DNA from: Acidobacteriota bacterium
GTDB taxonomy: Bacteria; Acidobacteriota; Vicinamibacteria; Vicinamibacterales; 2-12-FULL-66-21
Direction of reading: 5' to 3'
Assembly: GCA_013694845.1 (NCBI GenBank)
Contig: JACDBQ010000743.1
Coordinates: forward strand, 1 to 5,985
Length of the DNA stretch: 5,985 nucleotides
Within the stretch, counting starts at the first letter, position 1, and each line of letters begins with the position of its first letter. The position numbers and the translations under genes were made by a program. This document shows, piece by piece, positions 1 to 5,722 of this stretch. The notes beneath the pieces were generated by a model. That model was given only the letters and a program-made list of their open reading frames with translations. It did no database searches and was not told the DNA's origin.

Positions 1-137
1 TCGTGGGCGGTGGGCCGCTCGCGGGCATCGCCGCCCGACTGGCCCCCGAGTTCAACGTGCCGCTCCTGGATGGCCTGACCTGCGCGATCAGGCGCGCCGA
101 ACAGCTCGTTCGGGCGCTGCGAACGTACCCCCTGTGA
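1..137 (+). CDS. Asp/Glu/hydantoin racemase superfamily protein, C-terminal fragment
   Basis: This is the 3' end of a gene that begins before the window; the frame starts at base 3 and stops at TGA 135-137. The visible 44 residues begin VGGGPLAGIAARL and continue through a PLLDGLTCAI segment to an AEQLVRAL helix. This matches the C-terminal pattern of hydantoin and allantoin racemases: a glycine-rich loop followed by Ala-Gly-Ile-Ala, a Pro-hydrophobic-Asp turn, and a final helix with Ala-Glu. Those enzymes racemise hydantoins or allantoin with two cysteines. The second usually sits in the glycine-rich loop (LGCAGM in many members), where this protein shows Gly-Gly-Gly-Pro, so strict racemase chemistry is uncertain. 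It converges on the minus-strand operon across an 82-nt spacer. The family call rests on a short fragment; a decarboxylase or isomerase of the same superfamily is possible. Confidence 0.72.
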   Translation, partial: VGGGPLAGIAARLAPEFNVPLLDGLTCAIRRAEQLVRALRTYPL

Positions 138-181
138 GGCCGGAATCAACAGTGATCCTTCCAGCTCCCCGCCGCACGCCC

Positions 182-217
182 GTGACGTGCCGGCGGCGCC
201 GGCCATGGGACGTCCAC
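182..217. terminator. GC-rich hairpin between convergent genes, possible bidirectional terminator
   Basis: An inner perfect inverted repeat, GCCGGC-ggc-GCCGGC at 189-203, is enclosed by a second pairing. GTGACGT at 182-188 pairs with ACGTcCAC at 210-217, leaving one bulged C and a 6-nt bulge on the right arm. It lies just past the stop of the plus-strand racemase-like gene (135-137) and just past the stop of the minus-strand amidohydrolase (220), where a shared terminator would be expected. There is no T run on either strand, so it is not a canonical intrinsic terminator. It may only protect the 3' ends of the transcripts. Confidence 0.35.
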
Positions 218-219
218 CT

Positions 220-1716
220 TCAGCCAATCCACCGGTTCACAGCCAGTTCATGCCGGACGGCTCGCTCGTACATCTGGCGATAGACCGGCTCCAGTTCGGT
301 GACCCACCGGTCCACCTCGCGAAACTGCCGCGCGTACTCAACCATCAACTCCCGGACCTCCCGCTTGAGATCCGTCTCGTCGACAGTGAGAATGCGCCCG
401 TCTTCGACGACGATGCGGCCGCCGACCATCACCAGGCATACGTCTGTTCCGGTTTCACAGAAAACCAGCTGGCGTCGCAGGTCGTTCAGCGGAGTGAAGG
501 CCAGGCTGTCCAGATCGACCAGGACGAGATCCGCCTGCTTGCCGACCTCGATGGAGCCCGTGAGCGAATCGAGACGCATTGCCCGGGCGCCGTTCGCGGT
601 GCCACACCGCAGAATCTCGCCTGCGGACGGCCAGCGGCGATAGTCGGGATCGCCGATGTTATGAACGAGTGCCGCCTGTTTCATGACGCTCCACATGTTT
701 ACGGAGTCGTCCGAACACAGCTCGTCGCTGCCCAGGCAGATAGTGATGCCTCGCTCGGCGATGGCGCGAAACGGCATGATCCCGGACCCAAGGCGCAGGT
801 TGCAGATCGGGTTGTGCGCCACTGAACAACCGCTCGCGGCCATCAGATCCAAGTCGTCGGCATCAACCCAAATGGCATGAATGATCACCGACCGCTCGTT
901 CAGGACCCCTTCGTCGTGGACATAGCGAATCAGCGACTTGTCAAACCGCACGTCGCCTAGCACGCGCTGCAGACGGGTTTCCAGTATGTGCATGTTGTAG
1001 GGCACGTCGAACTCGGCACTGAGCGCCGAGAGCGCGCCGAGGTAGTCGGGTGTCACTCGCTGCGGCGCCGAACAGGAGACCGATGCCCTGAGCCTCCCGC
1101 CATCCACACCATGCCATCGCTCGATGTAGGCACGATACAACGCCGTGAGTTCATCCCCGGGCAACCGCCCCGCCTCCTCCATCCGAGAGCGCACGGGCTC
1201 AGGCAGTAGCTCCCGCAGAAATGGATACTTTTCCGATTCGGCGACGTTAGGCATGTTGATCGACACGGTTGCCCGGATCCCGGCAGCGCGATACGCCGAC
1301 ATGACCGCATCGATCCGGGACATCCCGACGGTCGGAACGTAGAACGGGTCGTCGTGAACCGTCGTGACGCCGCCCTTCAGCATCTCGACCGCTCCCAGCA
1401 GCGTCCGCACATAATCCACGCGGGAGGAAACGGGCGGACAGTCGAAGGGGGGCACTTCGTAGAGCATGAAGATCTCGAGTGGCATGCTTGCGAAGGCGCC
1501 CTTGTTGAACGTACCGGGGCTGTGAAAGTGACCGTTGACCAGGCCCGGCATCAGCAGCTTGCCGGTGCCGTCGATCACGTTCACGCCGGCCTCCGGCGGG
1601 AGAGCCGCGCCAATCGCAGCGATGATGCCGTCCCTGACCTGAACGTCGATGGCTGCGTATTCGGTGAAGTCCGCGTCCAAGGTGAGCACGCGCACGTTCT
1701 TGAAGAGATGAGACAC
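220..1716 (-). CDS. Amidohydrolase superfamily enzyme (COG0402, deaminase/chlorohydrolase type)
   Basis: Metal-dependent hydrolase of the group that includes MTA/SAH deaminase, 8-oxoguanine deaminase and AtzB/TrzA chlorohydrolases. It would cleave C-N bonds on a ring or amidine, probably in the cytoplasm, as no signal peptide is seen. Numbering from the GTG at 1716 (498 residues), the metal-site motifs are all present: HFH (H63, H65) after MPGLVNG; H243 and E246 in MHILE; H280 in IIHA; and D331 in LGSDE. The AHNP motif is at H301. An N-terminal beta-sandwich strand set and a C-terminal GKQADLVLVD return segment complete the fold. The start is GTG 1716 because GAGGTG (1728-1723) lies 6 nt upstream; an in-frame GTG at 1725 would add three residues but lacks a ribosome site. 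It is the last gene of the operon, 26 nt after the deacetylase-like gene. The ring substrate cannot be assigned. Confidence 0.9.
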   Translation of the reverse strand: MSHLFKNVRVLTLDADFTEYAAIDVQVRDGIIAAIGAALPPEAGVNVIDGTGKLLMPGLVNGHFHSPGTFNKGAFASMPLEIFMLYEVPPFDCPPVSSRVDYVRTLLGAVEMLKGGVTTVHDDPFYVPTVGMSRIDAVMSAYRAAGIRATVSINMPNVAESEKYPFLRELLPEPVRSRMEEAGRLPGDELTALYRAYIERWHGVDGGRLRASVSCSAPQRVTPDYLGALSALSAEFDVPYNMHILETRLQRVLGDVRFDKSLIRYVHDEGVLNERSVIIHAIWVDADDLDLMAASGCSVAHNPICNLRLGSGIMPFRAIAERGITICLGSDELCSDDSVNMWSVMKQAALVHNIGDPDYRRWPSAGEILRCGTANGARAMRLDSLTGSIEVGKQADLVLVDLDSLAFTPLNDLRRQLVFCETGTDVCLVMVGGRIVVEDGRILTVDETDLKREVRELMVEYARQFREVDRWVTELEPVYRQMYERAVRHELAVNRWIG

Positions 1717-1722
1717 GGCTCG

Positions 1723-1728
1723 CACCTC
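1723..1728 (-). promoter_or_regulatory. Ribosome binding site deciding the amidohydrolase start
   Basis: GAGGTG on the minus strand lies 6 nt before the GTG codon at 1716-1714. The same GTG bases (1725-1723) are the more upstream candidate start codon, so this site argues that translation begins at 1716. Confidence 0.55.
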
Positions 1729-1742
1729 GAATCATTGCCAAA

Positions 1743-2687
1743 CTACGGCATGGGGAGGCCGATTCGTCGGCGCCAGTGCTCGGCGATGTGATCGCGGCGG
1801 GCGATCCACACACCCCCCCGGTCCATCACGTGATCGAGGAACCGTTCCAGCGCGACAATGCGGCCGGGCCGGCCGATGATGCGCAGATGGAGTCCGACCG
1901 ACATCATGCCCGGTGTCCGCTCACCTTCGCGCCAGAGCCAGTCGAAGCTGTCAATCAGGTACGTCGAGAAATCGCCGGCAAGGCGGAACGTCTCGGACCG
2001 CGTGAAGCGCATGTCGTTGGTGTCGTAGCTATAAGGCAGGACCACATGGCGCCTGCCGCTGACCTCGAGCACGTACGGCAGATCGTCGTTGTAGGCATCC
2101 GAGTCGTACCAGAACCCTCCTTCCTCGACCACCAGACGCCGGGTATTGGGGCTAGGTCTCCGGCTGTGCCATCCTACAGGGCGTACCCCGCACGCCTGTC
2201 GGATGATGTCGACGCTCTTTGCAATCATCGACTGCTCCTCCTCCGGCGGCATGAAGGTCTGCGCCTCCCAGCGGTATCCATGGCAGGAAATTTCGTGGCC
2301 CCTGGCAATCCCTTCACGGGCGAGCCACGGGGATAACTCCACCGCACGGGCGCACGTGTTGAACGTGACCTTGATCCCATACCGATCGAGCAGATCGAGA
2401 ATCCGCCAGTACGCCACGCGGGTGCCGTACTCGAAGTGTGACTCCATGTCGAGATTCGGGACATCCCTCACCTCGTCGACGATCTCATAGGTCGCTTCGT
2501 TGGCCTCGTCGCCCGCCCCGAGCGACAGTTCCGCACCTTCTTCGATATTCAGAACGAAAGACACGGCGACCCGCGCGCCGCGCGGCCACTCCGCATCGGG
2601 CCTGTCCGGGCCATAGCCAAAGAAGTCGCGTGGGCTGGAGCGAGGACGCAGCGGGCTCAGGTCGCGTTGAGGGGCGAGATCAGTCAT
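1743..2687 (-). CDS. PuuE-like polysaccharide deacetylase family hydrolase (allantoinase-type)
   Basis: NodB/polysaccharide-deacetylase fold of the PuuE branch, whose characterised members are metal-independent allantoinases that open the hydantoin ring. Length (314 residues) is normal for the branch. In order: RDFFGYGPDRPDAEWPRGAR at 20-39; the VSFVLNIEEGAE strand with NIEEG at 47-51; MESHFEYGTR at 81-90; GHEISCHGYRW at 130-140 with H131 and H136; SPNTRR at 179-184; YDSDAYNDDLPY at 194-205; and GLHLRIIGRPGR at 265-276. These are the branch hallmarks. The WYTGR segment I recall from PuuE reads GWHSRR (172-177) here, so the substrate may differ from allantoin. The ATG at 2687 shares one base with the upstream stop (TAATG) and has no clear Shine-Dalgarno, pointing to translational coupling. 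No signal peptide, so a cytoplasmic small-molecule role is likelier than cell-wall deacetylation. Confidence 0.88.
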   Translation of the reverse strand: MTDLAPQRDLSPLRPRSSPRDFFGYGPDRPDAEWPRGARVAVSFVLNIEEGAELSLGAGDEANEATYEIVDEVRDVPNLDMESHFEYGTRVAYWRILDLLDRYGIKVTFNTCARAVELSPWLAREGIARGHEISCHGYRWEAQTFMPPEEEQSMIAKSVDIIRQACGVRPVGWHSRRPSPNTRRLVVEEGGFWYDSDAYNDDLPYVLEVSGRRHVVLPYSYDTNDMRFTRSETFRLAGDFSTYLIDSFDWLWREGERTPGMMSVGLHLRIIGRPGRIVALERFLDHVMDRGGVWIARRDHIAEHWRRRIGLPMP

Positions 2688-3451
2688 TAATGTATCGGCG
2701 GCGGCTCATGTGACTCGTGAACCACGCGGCGCAGCCCGCTGACCAGAACGCGTGCATCCGGTTCGGCCCAGATGCGCGAACCAAACAGCACACCGGCCGC
2801 GCCCGCCGCCATGGCATCGCGAGCGGTCGCCAGCGTCCCTTCCGGAGTCATCGGCAGGGGCGACTCCTCGACAATGACGGGCACCGGGCATTGTTTGACG
2901 ACCGACGCGAACGTCCGCGGATCTCCGGTGAAGTCGGTCTTGATCACGTCGGCACCGATTTCGGCGCCGATGCGGCACGCGTAGGCCACCGCGTCGGGGT
3001 CGAACTGCAGCTGCTGAGGCGAACTCATGAACGCGACGACAGGGATCCCCCAGCGTGCGCCCGAGGCAACGGCGTCGGCAAGCCTCGCGAGCTGCGCTGC
3101 CTCGTGTCGGGAGGCGATAAACACGTTGAGCGCCACGCCACTTGCGCCGAGCGCAAGCGCCTGCTCGACGCTGCCGATGCGCCCTCGAACGGTGGAATCT
3201 GATGCCAGCGCAGAATTCGTGGTGAGCTTCATCAACCACGGACATCCGCCCGCGAGTCGGCCCGAGTACTGGACCGCGATGCCGGCATGCAGGACCAGGC
3301 CATCGGCCGCTCCCGCGGCGAGCCACCCGAGGAGCGGGCCCGGATCGGCGAGCGCCGGGTGCAGCCCTCGCGGGACCAGCTGATCGAAGCCCACAAGCAC
3401 GGCGCGTCCTCTGCGCAGCCATGATGCCAGGCGAAGTTGCTTACCTACCAT
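2687..3451 (-). CDS. Class I aldolase-like protein, DhnA/LacD/LsrF family (DeoC/LacD fold)
   Basis: TIM-barrel Schiff-base aldolase family containing archaeal-type fructose-bisphosphate aldolase, ADH synthase, LsrF and sulfofructose-phosphate aldolase. Numbered from the ATG at 3451 (254 residues): D23 in GFDQ on strand 1; K75 in LMKLT; the GSVEQALALGASGV helix; and GADVIKTDFTGDPRTF at 166-181 with the expected Schiff-base lysine K171. The last barrel strand ends FGSRIW (223-228). Departures by eye: the catalytic Tyr of the YPRG motif is Ser144 (SSPQQ), the phosphate-binding Gly-Gly is Glu-Ser (196-197), and GRN is GSR. The fold is clear but the reaction is not. The start is a judgement: an in-frame GTG at 3475 adds eight residues and directly follows an in-frame stop; neither start has a strong ribosome site. 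The gene overlaps the next by one base. Confidence 0.85.
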   Translation of the reverse strand: MVGKQLRLASWLRRGRAVLVGFDQLVPRGLHPALADPGPLLGWLAAGAADGLVLHAGIAVQYSGRLAGGCPWLMKLTTNSALASDSTVRGRIGSVEQALALGASGVALNVFIASRHEAAQLARLADAVASGARWGIPVVAFMSSPQQLQFDPDAVAYACRIGAEIGADVIKTDFTGDPRTFASVVKQCPVPVIVEESPLPMTPEGTLATARDAMAAGAAGVLFGSRIWAEPDARVLVSGLRRVVHESHEPPPIH

Positions 3452-3561
3452 GCCGGTGACTGCCTGCCGTCCCACTCAGCGAGCAGCGCTTGGAGCACCG
3501 CCCGCTCCTGTCCAGCGCGGAAGGTAATGCGATCCCCGTCCAATACATCTCGACGCCCCTC

Positions 3562-4710
3562 TCATGTTCGCTCACTGCTCGGATCGAGCGACACCATTCG
3601 ACTGTTGAAAATCTGCTGGAAGTTCACCTCCTTGAGGTGCGGATCATCGAATCCCAGCATTACCAGGTTTTTAGGGACCGCATAGAAGAAGGCGAACAGC
3701 TCGCCCGGCAGGCAATAGGTCAGCGGTGAAAGCACCTCGTCGGCTCCGCCGTACACGGGAACGGGCACCTTGGCCAGGACGGCCGTCTCAGCGTCAGCGG
3801 CATCGCAGAAGGCGACGGTGGTACTGCCTCGCTCGTTAGCGGCCCACAGTTGTTCCCTTGCCCGATCGACACTGGCACCCGGCGGGCTGATGACGAAGGT
3901 GTACGTGTTCTTGTCCGTGACGAAATACTGTTCGTGGGCCCATTCCTCGAGCTCCTGCCCGGCCGCGTGCACGCGGGCGGCCTCGAACATCTTGGCCATG
4001 GAGAAGAACGCGGTGCCGTAGTTCGGCCCGCCGCCAATGAAGATCAGCTGGTCAGTCAACCCGGCGCGCGTTCCCAGCGCTTCCAGAATCGGGCTGGCAA
4101 CATCGAGCGTCTTCTGCATGCCACCCGCCAGCGAAGCGATCTCCTCCAGTTTGGCGCGCACCTCGGTCGCGGTCATTCGGCCGCTTACCTCGGCGATATG
4201 AAGTGCGATGCAGTATTCCAGCAGCAGTGAAGCCATATATGAGGACGTGCCAGGCGCAAACCGGCGCTCCGCATACCCAAGGTCGAGGGCGACGTCTGCC
4301 TCTTTGGCGATGGGGCTGTCGGGAGCGCTCGTCCCCGAAGCAGTGCGGACGCCGCGCGCGCGGGCCATCATGATTGCCTCGACGGTCCGAGACACCCGGC
4401 CGGAGTTGGAAATCCCGACCACCAGCGCGTCCTTCGGCGCGTAGGCGCACGAGTACCGGGAAAACTCGAGCGCCTGCATGGCTTCCGTCGGCACCCCGGC
4501 CCAGGCTTCGAAGGCGAGGCGAGTCGCCATCCCGCAATACCATGAATCACCGCAGCCCACGAGATACACCCGCGAGGGGGCCTTCTTCAACGCAAGCCGG
4601 TCCCGCACCTGTTCGTAGACAACGTGCGGGGATTGTCTGATGAAGGGCACCTGTGCTTCGATGCCCGCCATCATGTTCTGCCATTTCAGATCCATCTGCG
4701 TGTAATCCAT
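3562..4710 (-). CDS. Two-domain SIS protein, GlmS/FrlB-like sugar-phosphate isomerase or deglycase
   Basis: 382 residues with two tandem SIS domains and no glutaminase domain, so it is not a full GlmS. SIS 1 (about 45-175) shows VYLVGCGDSWYCG at 48-60, a Ser/Gly phosphate loop ISNSGRVSRTVEA at 100-112, and SPIAKEADVALDLG at 132-145. SIS 2 (about 215-350) shows LIFIGGGPNYGTA at 222-234 and GQELEEWAHEQYF at 251-263, the position of the GlmS/FrlB ElkHG-type active-site helix. Relatives isomerise or deaminate amino-sugar phosphates or split fructosamine 6-phosphates. The lysine-bearing tail of GlmS is not recognisable. The start is ATG 4710, preceded by GGGAGG. The longer open frame running back to 4881 overlaps the kinase gene and is not protein-like. 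An ATG at 4737 is a weaker alternative. A kinase upstream and aldolase downstream fit a sugar-phosphate pathway. Confidence 0.87.
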   Translation of the reverse strand: MDYTQMDLKWQNMMAGIEAQVPFIRQSPHVVYEQVRDRLALKKAPSRVYLVGCGDSWYCGMATRLAFEAWAGVPTEAMQALEFSRYSCAYAPKDALVVGISNSGRVSRTVEAIMMARARGVRTASGTSAPDSPIAKEADVALDLGYAERRFAPGTSSYMASLLLEYCIALHIAEVSGRMTATEVRAKLEEIASLAGGMQKTLDVASPILEALGTRAGLTDQLIFIGGGPNYGTAFFSMAKMFEAARVHAAGQELEEWAHEQYFVTDKNTYTFVISPPGASVDRAREQLWAANERGSTTVAFCDAADAETAVLAKVPVPVYGGADEVLSPLTYCLPGELFAFFYAVPKNLVMLGFDDPHLKEVNFQQIFNSRMVSLDPSSERT

Positions 4711-4714
4711 ACTG

Positions 4715-4720
4715 CCTCCC
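4715..4720 (-). promoter_or_regulatory. Ribosome binding site deciding the SIS protein start
   Basis: A strong GGGAGG lies 4 nt before the ATG at 4710-4708. It selects this internal ATG over the in-frame extension that would overlap the kinase gene. Confidence 0.6.
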
Positions 4721-4745
4721 TGGAGCCATGTTCCCATCGCTCCCA

Positions 4746-4768
4746 GAGCAGGGGCACAACCCTGACTC
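4746..4768 (-). other. Hairpin in the kinase-SIS spacer
   Basis: On the minus strand GAGtCAGGG and CCCTGCTC pair around a 6-nt loop, giving 8 bp with one bulged T. It lies in the 85-nt gap between the kinase stop and the SIS start. No T run follows, so it is unlikely to be a terminator. It might mark an mRNA processing or stability site, or it could be chance in GC-rich DNA. Confidence 0.22.
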
Positions 4769-4795
4769 CGCGAGGATGAAGCCGCTTTCAGCTGT

Positions 4796-5722
4796 TCAGA
4801 TTTCGTCGCTGCGGACCGTCTGTGCCGCCACCGCGTGCAAACGCTCGCGCGCTTCGGCCCGGGTCGGCTGTGCGGTGGCAAGAGCGCCGACCGCCTCGGC
4901 TACATAGGACGCCGACACCGTGCCGTGCTGCGCAGCGGCAATCGCGTCGCTCGTGATCACATACCCGGCGAGGAAGCCGCCGCAATACGCGTCGCCTGCG
5001 CCGGTCACGTCCTGGACCTGCGCCGGATAGGCGGGCACCTGCGTCAGCCGGTCACCGGCGGTTTCGTACACCAAGGATCCCTCCTCTCCCATCTTGATCA
5101 CGACGACCTTCGGGCCCAGCTGCCCGAACTCCCGTGCCGCGCGTTCGGGAGCATCGGAGCCGTACAGCAGCCTGGCTTCGATCTCGCTGGGAAGGAAAAA
5201 ATCGACGCCTGTGAGCGCGGCCCGGATCGCGTCAGCGTGCTCGACGACCCAGAGTTCGTGCGGATCGAGTGAGATGAAACGTCCTGGACGCTTCAGCGCC
5301 GCGACGAGAGCGATCTGTTGGGGAGCAGGGGCTGAGGCGATGTGATACGCCAGTCCGTCCCGGCATCGGGCGGGAATCTCTTCGGGAGTGATCGTCATGG
5401 CCTCGTTGGTCCCCGAGCTCAGATGGTTGACGAACTGCCGTGCGCCCTGCGCTTCGTACAGCGCCCAGTCGTGCAGGTTCGGGACGTCTACATGGTGCAC
5501 GTCCACAACGATGCCCCGGCGCTCGATTTCCCCGAGTCGGCCGGCTGGATAATCGTTCCCGATGCGAGCCAGCATGCCGACGGTGTCCAGCCAGATACGC
5601 GCGCCAAGAGCCGAGAACAGGACGTTGCCGCCCGCCTGTCCCATCCAGGTTCCGCCGCCCGGCCAGAGGACGATATCGTCGATGGTGAAGTTTCCGATGG
5701 TGTAGAGCGCACCTGGCATCAC
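4796..5722 (-). CDS. PfkB-family carbohydrate/nucleoside kinase
   Basis: ATP-dependent ribokinase-fold kinase (308 residues, normal family length) that phosphorylates a sugar, nucleoside or related hydroxymethyl compound in the cytoplasm. The N-terminal substrate region has GNFTIDDIV at 10-18, then the first PfkB signature with AGGN at 30-33 and GMLARIGNDYPAG at 49-61. NPSE-like FLPSEIEAR is at 176-184, VVVIKMGEEGS at 206-216, and the second signature DVTGAGDAYCGGFLAGY at 238-254 with anion-hole GAGD and catalytic base D244. Substrate cannot be read from sequence; fructosamine, sulfofructose, tagatose phosphate and nucleoside kinases all share these motifs. The start is GTG 5722, overlapping the EcfT stop by four bases (GTGA), or the ATG directly after it at 5719 (TGATG). 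GAAGGG at 5734-5729 serves either. Its overlap with a transporter gene suggests it acts on the imported compound. Confidence 0.9.
   Translation of the reverse strand: MMPGALYTIGNFTIDDIVLWPGGGTWMGQAGGNVLFSALGARIWLDTVGMLARIGNDYPAGRLGEIERRGIVVDVHHVDVPNLHDWALYEAQGARQFVNHLSSGTNEAMTITPEEIPARCRDGLAYHIASAPAPQQIALVAALKRPGRFISLDPHELWVVEHADAIRAALTGVDFFLPSEIEARLLYGSDAPERAAREFGQLGPKVVVIKMGEEGSLVYETAGDRLTQVPAYPAQVQDVTGAGDAYCGGFLAGYVITSDAIAAAQHGTVSASYVAEAVGALATAQPTRAEARERLHAVAAQTVRSDEI

Noticed and set aside
187..825. Long plus-strand open frame (212 codons) opposite the amidohydrolase
   Set aside because: It is antisense to a gene with a full set of metal-site motifs, its translation shows no recognisable domain, and such frames are expected opposite GC-rich coding sequence.
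1247..1813. Minus-strand 188-codon frame spanning the deacetylase-amidohydrolase junction
   Set aside because: It overlaps both real genes out of frame and has the Arg-rich composition typical of a shadow frame.
1743..2687. Cell-wall peptidoglycan or chitin deacetylase
   Set aside because: No signal peptide or membrane anchor is present, and the motifs match the PuuE small-molecule branch.
2706..3422. Minus-strand 238-codon frame within the aldolase gene
   Set aside because: It is a shifted frame of the aldolase gene; only the other frame shows the GADVIKTDFTGDP motif and barrel pattern.
3562..4710. Annotation of the SIS gene as GlmS
   Set aside because: No N-terminal Cys glutaminase domain is present and the GlmS C-terminal lysine tail is not recognisable.
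4711..4881. N-terminal extension of the SIS protein back to 4881
   Set aside because: It overlaps the kinase coding sequence, its residues are low-complexity Arg/Ser-rich, and a GGGAGG ribosome site directly precedes the ATG at 4710.
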